NCBI RefSeq assembly: GCF_016918855.1
Contig: NZ_JADKYB010000001.1
Coordinates: forward strand, 62,001 to 126,000
DNA: 64,000 nucleotides
Source: Actinacidiphila acididurans
GTDB taxonomy: Bacteria; Actinomycetota; Actinomycetes; Streptomycetales; Streptomycetaceae
Direction: 5' to 3'
The first letter of the stretch is position 1. Each line of letters starts with the position of its first letter. A model generated the notes under the pieces. That model searched no databases, was not told the DNA's origin, and saw only the letters and a list, made by a program, of their open reading frames with translations. A program made the translations under genes and the position numbers. Of the stretch, positions 8,927-18,007 are shown one piece after another.

Positions 8927-11341
8927 ATGATGTTCACTCCACGCCGCAGACGCCCGGAACGCAGCCGAACCCTGAGCGGTGCCTTCGTCGCGGCCCTCGC
9001 CGCCGGCGTCGTCGTCGCCGCGCCGGCCGTGACATCGCACGCGGCGACCATGACCACCCTGTATGTGTCGCCGACCGGCAGTGGAACCTCGTGCTCGGCC
9101 ACGGCACCCTGCTCCCTGGCACAGGCGAAGACGTCCGTGGAAGCCATCGACGCGAACATGACCGGCGACGTCGTGGTGCAGCTCGCGGGCGGCACGTACC
9201 GTCCGGCCGCTCCCCTCGTGCTCGGCGGCGCGGACTCGGGCAGCAACGGCCACAGCGTGATCTGGCAGGCCGCCCCCGGCGAGAGTCCGGTGATCTCGGG
9301 CGGACAGCAGGTGACCGGGTGGACGGTGAAGGACGCCGCGAACAACATCTACGCCGCCTCCGTACCGGCCGGCGCAGACTCCCGGCAACTGTACGTGGAC
9401 GGCGCCCTCGCGCCGCGGGCGGCGATCACGATCTCGCGCAGCGATGTGAACATCACCGCCGGCGGCATGACCGTCGTCAATCCCGCGCTGAACTACCTGG
9501 CCACGCTGCCGGAGCAGAGCCGGATCGAGGTGGAGAGCCAGGACTCCTTCACCGACCGTTACGCCCCGGTGCAGTCGATCAGCGGTACCACGGTCACGAT
9601 GCAGCAGCCGGCCTGGAACAACAACAACTGGGGCTACGACACCCTGGCAAAGCCCTTCGCCGGCGGGTCGCTGCAACTGGAGAACTCGTACTCTTTCCTG
9701 AAGAGCGCCGGACAGTGGTATCTGGACCCGCAGGCGGGGCAGCTGTACTACAAGGCCCCCGCCGGATGGTCGCCCACCGCCCACGACATCGAACTGCCCC
9801 GGCTCACCTCGCTGCTCCAGATCGGCGGCACCTACGCCAACCCGGCCCGCAACATCACCTTCCAGGGCATCGCCTTCGAGCACACCACCTGGTTGCAGCC
9901 CAGCACCTCCGTCGGCTACGCCGACCAGCAGAGCGGGACGTTCCTGGGACGTGCCTTCAGCCAGCCCTCGGACTTCCTGACGTCCTGCCAGTCGGGGTGC
10001 CCGCTGTTCGAGGCCGCCCGTAACAGCTGGAGCCAGGTACCGGCGGCGGTGCAGGTCTCCGCGGCCGACTCCATCACCTTCTCGGGTGACACGTTCGCGC
10101 ACCTGGGCCAGGTGGGCCTGGGGATCGGCAACGACGCCGACGCCCACGCCTCCGGTGTCGGGCTGGGTGCCTCGAACATCACGGTCTCGGGCAGCACGTT
10201 CACCGACGACTCCGGCGCGGGCATCGTGGCCGGCGGTGTGCAGCCCGACGCCCACCACCCGTCCAACTCCGCGATGACCGACCAGAACATCACCGTCCAG
10301 GGCAACCGGATCAGCGGAGTCGCCAAGGACTACAAGGACATGGCCGGGATCCTGTCCACGTATGTCACACACGCCGTCATCACCCACAACGAGGTCTCGG
10401 ACCTCGCCTACGACGGCATCGACGTCGGCTGGGGCTGGGGCGCCAACGACCCCGGCGGCAGCCAGGACTACCGGAACCGCGGCCTCTACAACTACCAGCC
10501 CGTCTACACCACGCCCACGACGCTGAAGAACACCGTCGTCAGCTACAACCTGGTGCACGGGACGAAGAAGGTGTTCCACGACGGCGGCAGCATCTACAAC
10601 CTGTCTGCCAACCCCGGCGCGAGCATCGATCACAACTACATCTACGACAACCAGCACACCGTCGGCCTCTACCTCGACGAGGGTTCCCGCTACGTGACCC
10701 TCGGCAGCAACGTCGTCCAGGACACCGGCGTGTGGGCGTTCACCAACGCGAGCGGCACCAACAACACCAACGACAACACCTTCTCCGGCAACTGGTACAA
10801 CGGCGGCGCCACCCAGGTCGCCACCGGAGCCCCGCACAACAACGTACTCACCGGAAACATCCAGGTCAGCGGCACCAACTGGCCCTCGGGGGCGCAGCAG
10901 GTGATGGCCCAGGCGGGTGCGACGAGCGGCGGAGGCGGCGGCACCACCACCGGGGCACTGCACGCCGTAGGCGCCGGCCGGTGCCTGGACGTGCCGAACG
11001 CGTCGACCACGCCCGGCACCCAGACCGAGATCTGGGACTGCAACGGCGGGGCCAACCAGACGTTCACCCACACGTCGAGCGGCCAGTTGACCGTCTACAG
11101 CGGCGCGAGCCAGCTCTGCCTGGACGCCGACGGACAAGGCACCGGCCCCGGCACCAAGGTCGACGTCTGGACCTGCAACGGCCAGGGCAACCAGCAGTGG
11201 ACCTTCAACTCCGACGGCACCGTCACCGGAGTCCAGTCCGGTCTGTGCCTGGACGTGACCGGCGCCTCCACGAGCAACGGCGCCCTCGTCGAGCTGTGGT
11301 CGTGCACCGGCGGGTCCAACCAGAAATGGAACCTTTCCTGA
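8927..11341 (+). CDS. Secreted right-handed beta-helix hydrolase, GH141-like, with CBM13
   Basis: 804 residues: signal peptide 1-40, a long parallel beta-helix domain (about 44-660) and a CBM13 (about 675-804). Features I associate with GH141-type proteins are the early ISGGQQVTGWTV segment and the later helix rungs with ITHNEVSDLAYDGIDVGWGW and HDGGSIYN. Characterised GH141 enzymes act as alpha-L-fucosidase on rhamnogalacturonan II or as xylanase, which fits the fucose and xylan themes here, but the substrate is not determinable. ATG 8927 (a double ATG) follows AGAGAG. A close paralogue lies at 55593 with a different C-terminus. GH family is inferred from memory of motifs; the fold is safer. 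Confidence 0.72.
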   Translation: MMFTPRRRRPERSRTLSGAFVAALAAGVVVAAPAVTSHAATMTTLYVSPTGSGTSCSATAPCSLAQAKTSVEAIDANMTGDVVVQLAGGTYRPAAPLVLGGADSGSNGHSVIWQAAPGESPVISGGQQVTGWTVKDAANNIYAASVPAGADSRQLYVDGALAPRAAITISRSDVNITAGGMTVVNPALNYLATLPEQSRIEVESQDSFTDRYAPVQSISGTTVTMQQPAWNNNNWGYDTLAKPFAGGSLQLENSYSFLKSAGQWYLDPQAGQLYYKAPAGWSPTAHDIELPRLTSLLQIGGTYANPARNITFQGIAFEHTTWLQPSTSVGYADQQSGTFLGRAFSQPSDFLTSCQSGCPLFEAARNSWSQVPAAVQVSAADSITFSGDTFAHLGQVGLGIGNDADAHASGVGLGASNITVSGSTFTDDSGAGIVAGGVQPDAHHPSNSAMTDQNITVQGNRISGVAKDYKDMAGILSTYVTHAVITHNEVSDLAYDGIDVGWGWGANDPGGSQDYRNRGLYNYQPVYTTPTTLKNTVVSYNLVHGTKKVFHDGGSIYNLSANPGASIDHNYIYDNQHTVGLYLDEGSRYVTLGSNVVQDTGVWAFTNASGTNNTNDNTFSGNWYNGGATQVATGAPHNNVLTGNIQVSGTNWPSGAQQVMAQAGATSGGGGGTTTGALHAVGAGRCLDVPNASTTPGTQTEIWDCNGGANQTFTHTSSGQLTVYSGASQLCLDADGQGTGPGTKVDVWTCNGQGNQQWTFNSDGTVTGVQSGLCLDVTGASTSNGALVELWSCTGGSNQKWNLS

Positions 11342-11394
11342 GGACTTTCTCCGTGACGGATCCGTAGAGCGCCGTACGCCGGCAGCGGTTCCTC

Positions 11395-11422
11395 GGCGTG
11401 CCGGGACCGGACCCGGCACGCC
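11395..11422 (+). terminator. Hairpin terminator after the GH141-like gene
   Basis: GGCGTGCCGGG (11395-11405) pairs perfectly with CCCGGCACGCC (11412-11422) across 6 nt, 54 bp beyond the stop. Confidence 0.75.
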
Positions 11423-11523
11423 CACGGCGAGATGAGGCCGTCGTGGCAGGTGTAGGCTCCGCCTCGAAGGTCGTGCAGTCGCGTACCGTCCGGCCTGCGA
11501 CAGGAGACGGAGGAGGCGTGCTG

Positions 11524-12288
11524 TTGGACGGGGATGCCGACACCCCCGCGTCGGAGCAGGTCCCCGAGCAGGACGCGGCGGCCTACCGTCCGAGGTACGA
11601 ACTCCTCGCGGAGGAGATCCTGCGGCTCATCGTGGAGCTGAAGCTCCAGCCCGGTGACCGGATGCCCACCGAGAACCAGTTGGCCTCGCGGCTGGGCACC
11701 AGCCGGACGGTGGTACGGGAAGCCGTCAAGATCCTCTCGGCCATCGGCCGGATCCGGGCCCAGAAGGGGCGCGGCCTGTTCGTGGCCAACGACGAGGGCA
11801 TGCTGGGCTCGTCGCGCTGGGGGAGTTTCTTCCTGCCCACCGATCTCGACCACGTCTTCCGGCTGTTCGAGTTCCGCAGCGTCCAGGAGGTCGCGGCCAG
11901 TCGGCTGGCGGCCACCCGGGCCACTCCGGCGGACCTGCGCGCGATCGAAGCGGCTGCCGAGACCTGCGAGGAAGGGCACCTGACCGGCCGGCACGAGCTG
12001 TTCGACCAGGGGGACGAGGACTTCCATCTCAGCGTGGCCAAAGCCTCACAGAACCCGTTCCTCGTCGACGCCGTCCGCGAGGCCCGCCGTCTTCAGCGCC
12101 AGTCGAGCATCATCGGGCTGCACGGCACGGTCGGCGGGCACGCCGAGGAGGCCGTCGTGGAGCACTCGGCGATCCACCGGGCGATCAGCGCCGGCGACCC
12201 GGACGCCGCGGCGCTCGCGGCCACGGTCCACCTGGACAAGACGCTCGAGGACTACCGGCGCGAGATCCGGCGCCGGGTGTTCGGCTGA
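11524..12288 (+). CDS. FadR-subfamily GntR regulator, paralogue of the one at 45 kb
   Basis: About 254 residues with a winged helix (RYELLAEEILRLI, MPTENQLASRLGTSRTVVREAVKIL, QKGRGLFVA) and an FCD effector domain (RSVQEVAASRLAATRAT, DEDFHLSVAKASQNPF, EHSAIHRAI). I chose the TTG at 11524 because AGGAGG (11511-11516) lies 7 nt away and because the paralogue at 45319 has the same arrangement (AGGAGGC, six bases, TTGGACGG). An in-frame GTG at 11518 is closer to the SD. The two paralogues agree along nearly their whole length, down to LDKTLEDYRREI and RRRVFG at the end. It probably controls neighbouring sugar genes; ligand unknown. Confidence 0.9.
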   Translation: MDGDADTPASEQVPEQDAAAYRPRYELLAEEILRLIVELKLQPGDRMPTENQLASRLGTSRTVVREAVKILSAIGRIRAQKGRGLFVANDEGMLGSSRWGSFFLPTDLDHVFRLFEFRSVQEVAASRLAATRATPADLRAIEAAAETCEEGHLTGRHELFDQGDEDFHLSVAKASQNPFLVDAVREARRLQRQSSIIGLHGTVGGHAEEAVVEHSAIHRAISAGDPDAAALAATVHLDKTLEDYRREIRRRVFG

Positions 12289-12344
12289 GCCACGGGGGCA
12301 GGACCGGCCACCGCCGGGTACGGGGGGCCGACGGCAGGGCGGTC

Positions 12345-12376
12345 CGGGGCCGCGCCCGGAACGGTGCCCGGCCCCG
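12345..12376. terminator. Hairpin between convergent genes
   Basis: CGGGGCCG (12345-12352) pairs with CGGCCCCG (12369-12376). It lies between the stops of the FadR gene (plus) and the esterase gene (minus), so it could serve either side. Confidence 0.4.
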
Positions 12377-12383
12377 AAGCCGC

Positions 12384-13760
12384 TCAGCTGCGCAGGCTCC
12401 ACTGCTGGTTCGATCCTCCGGTGCAGCCCCAGAGCTGGATCTTTGTTCCGTTGGCGGTACTCGCGCCGTTGGCGTCCAGGCACAGACCCGACTGCACACC
12501 GGTGATCGTGCCGTCGGAATTGACGTTCCACTGCTGGTTGGCCTGTCCGTTGCAGTCCCAGATCACCACCGCGGTGCCGTTGGCGGTGCCCTGACCCGAG
12601 GCGTCCAGGCACTTGGTGCCGTAGACGACGAGTTGCCTGCTCGCGGCGTACGTCCACCGCTGGTTGGCGCCGCCGTTGCAGTCCCACAGCGCGGCCTGGG
12701 TGCCGTTGGCCGTCGTGGAGTTGTTGATGTCGACGCAGCGGCCCGACTGCCGGCCCACGATCTCCTGGTTGCCGGGCGGCGGGGAGGTGGGCGGTGTGCT
12801 GGTCGGCGGTGTGCTGGTGGGCGGGGTCGTCGAGCCGAACTGGGTGAAGAAGTTCCACACCACTCCCGACGTCCAGGTGTGCCAGCCGTCACACGTGCAT
12901 CCGTCGATGGGGCCCGGGTCGTGGCCGGCTCCGTCGAACGCCGCCCACACCACCGGGTACCCGGGCGTGCAGCCGGAGTAGGCGGTGACGATGTGCGTCA
13001 GGCTGCCGTACGCCGGCTCCGGCGGGTTCTGCGGGGTGCAGCCGTTGTTCCTGACGAACGTGTCCCGCAGCGCCCGCCCGCCGGCGATGGGAAGGACGTT
13101 GTCCCGGATCCCGTGCAGCCCGATGTAGCCGACGGGCTGGGTACCGCCGCTGCACCCGCTCAGGTTCGCCCCGGAGTAGACCGCGACCGCCCGGAAGACC
13201 GCGGGCCGGGCGCAGGCCAGTGCGTACGTCATCGCGCCGCCGTAGCTGAAGCCGGAGGAGAAGACCTGCGTCGTGTCGACGCACAGGCCGTCCTCGAGCT
13301 GCCTGAGCATGTCGTCGACGAAGGTCACGTCCTGGCCGTTGGTGTTGGCCCAGCCGTTGTCGATGCCTTGCGGCGCGACGAAGACGGTGCTGTTGTTCGC
13401 CTGGTCGGCCAGCCGCCTGAGCCCGTAGTAGGACCAGTTGTAGCCGTCGGTGCCGCCGGAGTCGACGTCGTTGGCGGTGCCGCCCACCCAGTGGAATCCG
13501 AAGACCAGCCGGTAGGGATGGTTCTGGTCGTAGTTGGCCGGGACTCTCAGGATGTAGCTGCGGTTCTGGCCGCTGCTGGTGATGGTGTGGGTGCCGCTGG
13601 ACAGCGCGGGCGCCTTGCCGCAACCGCCGGTCGCGGCGGCGGCCGTGGCGGGCGCTGACCAGGCGGTCGTGCTGAAACCGGTGCCCAGCGCCGCGCCGAC
13701 GGCGGCCGCGACCAGGGCGAGCGCCGCCAGAACCGGCATGAGCAGGGATGTGTGTTTCAT
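12384..13760 (-). CDS. Secreted feruloyl-esterase-like (LpqC/CE1-type) protein with CBM13
   Basis: An alpha/beta-hydrolase of 458 residues likely removing ferulate from arabinose side chains of xylan. Signal peptide about 1-45; esterase domain about 48-308 with nucleophile Ser172 in GFSYGG, probable Asp220 (HGIRDN) and His280 (GAGHD); a proline-threonine linker with repeated TPPTS; CBM13 about 330-458. The domain resembles the PHB-depolymerase/LpqC group that includes FaeC-type feruloyl esterases. Cysteines near 47, 160, 184, 203, 241, 264, 288 and 290 suggest disulfides. ATG at 13760 has only a weak purine-rich upstream stretch. A short secreted ORF and a LacI-type operator lie directly upstream. 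A different polyester or acyl substrate is possible. Confidence 0.82.
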   Translation of the reverse strand: MKHTSLLMPVLAALALVAAAVGAALGTGFSTTAWSAPATAAAATGGCGKAPALSSGTHTITSSGQNRSYILRVPANYDQNHPYRLVFGFHWVGGTANDVDSGGTDGYNWSYYGLRRLADQANNSTVFVAPQGIDNGWANTNGQDVTFVDDMLRQLEDGLCVDTTQVFSSGFSYGGAMTYALACARPAVFRAVAVYSGANLSGCSGGTQPVGYIGLHGIRDNVLPIAGGRALRDTFVRNNGCTPQNPPEPAYGSLTHIVTAYSGCTPGYPVVWAAFDGAGHDPGPIDGCTCDGWHTWTSGVVWNFFTQFGSTTPPTSTPPTSTPPTSPPPGNQEIVGRQSGRCVDINNSTTANGTQAALWDCNGGANQRWTYAASRQLVVYGTKCLDASGQGTANGTAVVIWDCNGQANQQWNVNSDGTITGVQSGLCLDANGASTANGTKIQLWGCTGGSNQQWSLRS

Positions 13761-13822
13761 CGGCTCTTCTTTCGCCGTGGGGGGATGGGTGCGCGGACCG
13801 GTCGCCCGCGCGGTGTCCGGGT

Positions 13823-14125
13823 TCACCCGGGCCGCACGCGGATCCACGGCAGTCGCACACCCGCCTGCTGTGGACCCTGCGACCAGGAGGCGACGATGAC
13901 GTTCGTGCCCGGCGCGGTGGCGGCGTCCAGGGCCGCGGTGCGGCTGTTCCACCAACTCCCCGAGGCGGCTGATGCGTTGAATCCCCTGCGGACCGTGTCG
14001 GCTCCGGGGCCCTGGCAGCCCGTAAGGGTCGCCGTGGACTTGGTGACGCCGCCCGCCACCAGCCCTGTCAGCGTCAGGGCGGCGGTTGCCGGACCTGTGG
14101 TCAGGCGACGAACTGTGCTGTTCAC
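13823..14125 (-). CDS. Short secreted protein or truncated gene before the esterase
   Basis: GTG at 14125 with AGGAG 7 nt upstream starts a 100-residue reading frame whose first 35 residues look like a secretion signal (TTGPATAALTLTGLVAGG). After that comes a tryptophan-containing stretch (SGSWWNSRTAALDAA, NVIVASW) and then a low-complexity end. It is the first translated frame after the TGTGAGCGCTAACA operator, and the esterase starts 63 bp after its stop. I do not recognise a family. It could be the N-terminal remnant of another secreted enzyme left by a deletion, or a genuine small protein. Confidence 0.45.
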   Translation of the reverse strand: MNSTVRRLTTGPATAALTLTGLVAGGVTKSTATLTGCQGPGADTVRRGFNASAASGSWWNSRTAALDAATAPGTNVIVASWSQGPQQAGVRLPWIRVRPG

Positions 14126-14183
14126 TGCGGTCTCCTGGCGGTGGGGGGACAGCCAAGGGTGTCGCTGCGCGTCCGCATATGAC

Positions 14184-14197
14184 TGTGAGCGCTAACA
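14184..14197. promoter_or_regulatory. LacI-type operator TGTGAGCGCTAACA
   Basis: Near-perfect palindrome (12 of 14 positions symmetric). It begins 95 bp downstream of the minus-strand -35 at 14292, matching the spacing at the other secreted-enzyme promoters. Confidence 0.75.
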
Positions 14198-14263
14198 GTT
14201 AGGCTCGGTAAGGGCCTGTCTTCCTGAGAGGTGAGATGGGATGTCTTGCAAGGCAACGGCCGC

Positions 14264-14292
14264 AGCGTGCATCAGACTGCATGCGCTGTCAA
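14264..14292 (-). promoter_or_regulatory. Minus-strand promoter TTGACA-17-CACGCT
   Basis: On the minus strand TTGACA (14292-14287) is followed after 17 bp by CACGCT (14269-14264). The extended block ACAAGGGTTGACA is shared, with one or two changes, by the minus-strand regions before the GH27 and CBM2-glycosidase genes. It would transcribe the short secreted ORF and the esterase. Confidence 0.55.
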
Positions 14293-14543
14293 CCCTTGTC
14301 GCAAACGGCACGGTGATCACGTCTGCCCCACTCGCGGCGACGCGAAGCCGGTGCCCGTACGTGGACAGGGCGGCGAGGCTGCCGAGCCGTGCGGGCCCCG
14401 GGTGCCGTGCTGTCGTGGATGTCCAGGTCAGCGGTGCGGTCGCCGCTGGTGCGGCGCGGCAGGGCCGGCGTGGTGGGGCGCCGCCTTGCCGGGAAAACCG
14501 TCGCTGGAGTCCGGGTCCCGCTCGCCGCCGTGAGTGTGCCGAG

Positions 14544-14555
14544 CGAATCGATTCG
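14544..14555. promoter_or_regulatory. Perfect palindrome CGAATCGATTCG
   Basis: Fits the CGAAYCGRTTCG motif found twice beside the LacI gene at 322. It lies mid-way in the 730-bp intergenic region between the esterase and the GH54 gene at 14932. A second partial copy is at 14693. I see nothing else in the rest of this gap apart from the promoters and operators listed. Confidence 0.45.
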
Positions 14556-14692
14556 GGCCGGTGCGACAGCGGGATCACGGGCCTATGTCGCGCCGATTCC
14601 CGCCCGGGTGTCGGCCCGCCACCGGGGGCTGGGGTGCCGCCTCCAGCGCCGCGCCCGGCCCGGCAGGCCCGTCGATCGAGCCCAGTCGTATG

Positions 14693-14703
14693 CGAACCGA
14701 TTC
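14693..14703. promoter_or_regulatory. Partial copy CGAACCGATTC of the left-end operator
   Basis: Eleven bases identical to the site at 267-278. It is 149 bp from the perfect palindrome at 14544 and 94 bp before the -35 of the GH54 gene. Confidence 0.4.
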
Positions 14704-14786
14704 CCCACCCCGGGGCGCGGCCGCATCGGGCGGGTCCCGGGCGGGCCCGCGCGAGCCCCTCTGGCCTCGGCATGGCTTCCGCACCC

Positions 14787-14816
14787 TTGACAGACCGGCG
14801 GAGTGGAGAGCACCGT
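14787..14816 (+). promoter_or_regulatory. Promoter TTGACA-18-CACCGT
   Basis: TTGACA (14787-14792), 18 bp, CACCGT (14811-14816). The operator at 14877 begins 90 bp downstream of the -35 start. Drives the GH54 gene at 14932. Confidence 0.55.
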
Positions 14817-14876
14817 CTCACCCCGAAACCTCTCAGCAATCCCACTTCAGAGCGGCCCCATCCAGCGTCCCCGTGG

Positions 14877-14890
14877 TGTGAACGCTAACA
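14877..14890. promoter_or_regulatory. LacI-type operator TGTGAACGCTAACA
   Basis: Core of a longer inverted repeat extending four matched bases on each side (14873-14894). It lies 41 bp before the GH54 start and within its predicted 5-prime leader. Confidence 0.75.
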
Positions 14891-14931
14891 CCACGCCCCA
14901 GCTGGATCGCGCCGACAGGTAGGGAGATCAG

Positions 14932-16533
14932 ATGGGAAGCACACATACGAGAAGCCCCGTGCTCCTCGGGCGCCGTGGCGTCCAACGGCTGCTCGCAGCG
15001 CTGAAGCGCCGGGGCGGCCCGGACACCGTGCCGGACCGGGTACGGGTCGGTCCGCCGCCCGTGCGCCCACGCCGCTCGAAAGTCACCGTGCTCGCCCGGG
15101 CGGGAGCGGCGGCCGCCCTCGTCGCGGGCGCGCTGATCGGCGCCACGGCGACCGCCGGTACGGCGCGGGCGGCCACCTCCGAGCCGTGCGACATCTACGC
15201 GGCCGGCGGCACGCCCTGTGTGGCCGCGCACAGCACGACCCGTGCGTTGTACTCCTCCTACAGCGGGCCGCTGTACCAGGTGCGCCGTTCCTCGGACAAC
15301 ACGACGAAGGACATCGGCCTGCTGAGCGCCGGCGGTTACGCGGACGCGAGCGCGCAGGACTCCTTCTGCGCGGGCACCACCTGCCTGATCACGATCATCT
15401 ACGACCAGTCAGGACGCGGCAACAACCTCACCCAGGCGCCCGCGGGCGGCGCGGCCGGCGGCCCGGACAACCTCGCCGTCGCCACCGCCGCGCCCACCAC
15501 GGTGGGCGGCCACAAGGCGTACGGCGTCTACATCCCGCCGGGGACCGGCTACCGCAACAACCACACCAACGGGATCGCGACCGGGGACAACCCCGAGGGC
15601 ATGTACGCGATCTTCGACGGCACGCACTACAACGGCGGCTGCTGCTTCGACTACGGCAACGCCGAGACGAACAGCAACGACGACGGCAACGGCACCATGG
15701 AGGCCATCTACTTCGGCAACATCAGGGTCTGGGGCTACGGCTCGGGCAACGGCCCCTGGATCATGGCCGACATGGAGAACGGCCTGTACTCCGGGGTCAA
15801 CGCCGGCTACAACGCCAACGACCCGACCGTCAACTACCGGTACACCACCGCCATCATCAAGGGCGGCCCGAACCACTGGGCCATCCGCGGCGGCAACGCC
15901 CAGTCCGGCGGCCTGTCCACGTTCTACGACGGCGCCCGCCCGAACGTGTCCGGCTACAACCCGATGCGCAAGCAGGGCGCCATCATCCTGGGCACCGGCG
16001 GCGACAACAGCAAGGGCGCGCAGGGCACCTTCTACGAGGGTGTGATGACCTCCGGCTACCCGTCGGACGCCACCGAGAACTCCGTCCAGGCCAACATCAC
16101 CTCGGTCGGCTACGCCAATTCCGCGTCCAGTGGCGGCACGACGGGTCCGCTGCACGCGGTGGGTGCCGGCAAGTGCCTGGACGTGCCGAATTCGTCGACG
16201 ACCGCCGGTACGCAGGTGCAGATCTGGGACTGCAACGGTCAGGCCAACCAGACGTGGACGCGTGACTCCTCCAACGAGCTGACGGCGTACAGCGGCAGCA
16301 GCCAGGTGTGCCTGGACGCGTACAACAACCAGACCAGTGCGGGGACCAAGGTGGAGATCTGGCCGTGCAACGGCGGGGTCAACCAGCAGTGGCAGCTGAA
16401 TTCCAACGGCACGATCACCGGTGTGCAGTCGGGGTTGTGCCTGGACGTGACGGGTGCATCGACGGCCAACGGCGCGCTGGCCGAGCTGTGGACCTGCAAC
16501 GGCGGATCCAACCAGCAATGGACCCTCGGCTGA
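14932..16533 (+). CDS. Secreted GH54 alpha-L-arabinofuranosidase with C-terminal CBM13
   Basis: The most fungal-like of three GH54 copies: long identical stretches with Aspergillus AbfB, such as HSTTRALYSS, GCCFDYGNAET and GTFYEGVMTSGYPSD. 533 residues with an unusually long basic N-terminal region before the signal core (about 52-80), GH54 domain about 84-395, and CBM13 about 405-533. Vicinal cysteines 237-238, nucleophile Glu282 (ADMEN) and acid Asp358 (GGDN) are present. ATG 14932 follows AGGGAG by 5 nt. The last 165 bases of its CBM13 are almost identical to those of the GH10 gene. Released arabinose would come from arabinoxylan, arabinan or arabinogalactan. Confidence 0.94.
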   Translation: MGSTHTRSPVLLGRRGVQRLLAALKRRGGPDTVPDRVRVGPPPVRPRRSKVTVLARAGAAAALVAGALIGATATAGTARAATSEPCDIYAAGGTPCVAAHSTTRALYSSYSGPLYQVRRSSDNTTKDIGLLSAGGYADASAQDSFCAGTTCLITIIYDQSGRGNNLTQAPAGGAAGGPDNLAVATAAPTTVGGHKAYGVYIPPGTGYRNNHTNGIATGDNPEGMYAIFDGTHYNGGCCFDYGNAETNSNDDGNGTMEAIYFGNIRVWGYGSGNGPWIMADMENGLYSGVNAGYNANDPTVNYRYTTAIIKGGPNHWAIRGGNAQSGGLSTFYDGARPNVSGYNPMRKQGAIILGTGGDNSKGAQGTFYEGVMTSGYPSDATENSVQANITSVGYANSASSGGTTGPLHAVGAGKCLDVPNSSTTAGTQVQIWDCNGQANQTWTRDSSNELTAYSGSSQVCLDAYNNQTSAGTKVEIWPCNGGVNQQWQLNSNGTITGVQSGLCLDVTGASTANGALAELWTCNGGSNQQWTLG

Positions 16534-16574
16534 TCTGACCTCCGGCTGATCTGAACTCCGGCTGATCCGAGCGG
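16528..16574 (+). repeat. Three 16-bp tandem units at the GH54 stop
   Basis: Units starting GGCTGATC at 16528, 16544 and 16560 repeat with a 16-bp period; the first overlaps the last codon and the stop. They lead directly into the terminator. Confidence 0.7.
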
Positions 16575-16575
16575 A

Positions 16576-16614
16576 GTCACCCCGTGACCGGATCAGGGCC
16601 GGTCACGGGGTGAC
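16576..16614 (+). terminator. Hairpin terminator after GH54
   Basis: GTCACCCCGTGACC (16576-16589) pairs perfectly with GGTCACGGGGTGAC (16601-16614) across 11 nt. Confidence 0.8.
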
Positions 16615-16775
16615 CCGCAGGGCGACCGATGCGCCGCGGCACCAGTGGCCAGAGCGGCTTCGACGTGCCGGAGCAGTGGCCCGCCCCGGCCGTTCGCCGG
16701 CGGGACCCTCAGGGGCCGTGCGGTCCGGCGGCTCGTTCAGCACACAGCACTGTCCCCCACCAGTGAGGAAAGCTG

Positions 16776-17912
16776 ATGAAGAAGCACTCGGCGCTCTTGG
16801 TCGCGGCGCTGGCGGCCGCGCTCGGCGTGGGCGGTGCGCTGCCCGCCGCAGCGGCCACCGCCACGCAGACACGGATCTCCGGCGCCGGCGCCGCAACGCC
16901 GGCCGCCTTGCGGCTGATGCCGTTGGGCGACTCGATCACCTGGGGCTACGCCAGCCCGACCGGGAACGGCTACCGGGGCTACCTGTACAACGACCTGGCG
17001 GCGGAGGGACACTCGGTCGACTTCGTCGGTTCCGTGCGCAACGGCACCATGTCCGACCCGGACAACGAGGGCCACTCCGGCTGGCGCATCGACCAGATCG
17101 CGGGCATCGCCGACTCCGTCCTGGCCACCTACCAGCCCAATGTGGTCACGCTGGAGATCGGCACCAACGACCTGAACGGGAACTACCAGGTGTCGACCGC
17201 CACCGACCGGCTGAAGTCGCTCATCGACCAGATCGCCAGGGACGTCCCGAACGCAACCGTCCTCGTCGGCACTCTGATCGTCTCCACCAGCGGTACGGAG
17301 GAGGCCAGTCGGCCCGGGTTCAACGCCAAACTGCCCGCGATCGTGCAGGGCGAGCAGGCGGCGGGCAAGCACGTGAGCCTGGTCGACATGAGCGCCCTGA
17401 CCACCGCGGATCTGGCCGACTCTCTGCATCCCAACGACAACGGCTACCGCAAGATGGCGGACGCCTTCAACGCCGCGGTCCAGACCGCGGACGCGGCGGG
17501 CTGGATCAAGCCGCCGGGATCAGGCGGCGGGCAGGTGCGCTCCGGGATCGCGGGCAAGTGCCTGGACATCGGCGGTGGCAACAGCGCGAACGGGACCGCG
17601 GCGGACATCTGGACCTGCAACGGCTCCGCCGGGCAGACGTGGTCCGCGCGGTCCGACGGCACCTTGCAGGCGCTCGGGAAGTGCCTTGACGCCACCGCCC
17701 GCGGTACCGCCAACGGCACGAAGATCGAGCTCTGGGACTGCAACGGCGGCGCCAACCAGCAGTGGCAGTCGTACAACGGCGGGTACCGCAACCCGGTCTC
17801 GGGCCGCTGCCTGGACGACCCCAACCTCTCGGCCACGGACGGCACGCAGCTGGTCCTGTGGGACTGCAACGGCGGCGCCAACCAGCAGTGGACTGCCCTT
17901 CCGATCTCTTGA
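16776..17912 (+). CDS. Secreted SGNH esterase, CE3-like acetylxylan esterase, with CBM13
   Basis: 378 residues: signal peptide 1-27, SGNH domain about 44-250, CBM13 about 253-378. The blocks are complete: LMPLGDSITWGY with Ser53, EGHSGWRI, EIGTND with Asn131, and DSLHPND with Asp215 and His218. The RLMPLGDSIT and EGHSGW segments are typical of CE3 acetylxylan esterases. It would take acetyl groups off xylan so that the xylanase and arabinofuranosidases nearby can act. ATG 16776 has GAGGAAAG upstream. Only 95 bp separate it from the next GH54 gene, so they may share a transcript. Confidence 0.88.
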   Translation: MKKHSALLVAALAAALGVGGALPAAAATATQTRISGAGAATPAALRLMPLGDSITWGYASPTGNGYRGYLYNDLAAEGHSVDFVGSVRNGTMSDPDNEGHSGWRIDQIAGIADSVLATYQPNVVTLEIGTNDLNGNYQVSTATDRLKSLIDQIARDVPNATVLVGTLIVSTSGTEEASRPGFNAKLPAIVQGEQAAGKHVSLVDMSALTTADLADSLHPNDNGYRKMADAFNAAVQTADAAGWIKPPGSGGGQVRSGIAGKCLDIGGGNSANGTAADIWTCNGSAGQTWSARSDGTLQALGKCLDATARGTANGTKIELWDCNGGANQQWQSYNGGYRNPVSGRCLDDPNLSATDGTQLVLWDCNGGANQQWTALPIS

Positions 17913-18007
17913 GCCGCGTGACGCGATCCCCCCGCAAGAAGCGGGATGTGCGGCAGGCCACGCGACTTCTGTCACCTTCGTCCCCCCACATTTCGAGGAA
18001 CACGACA

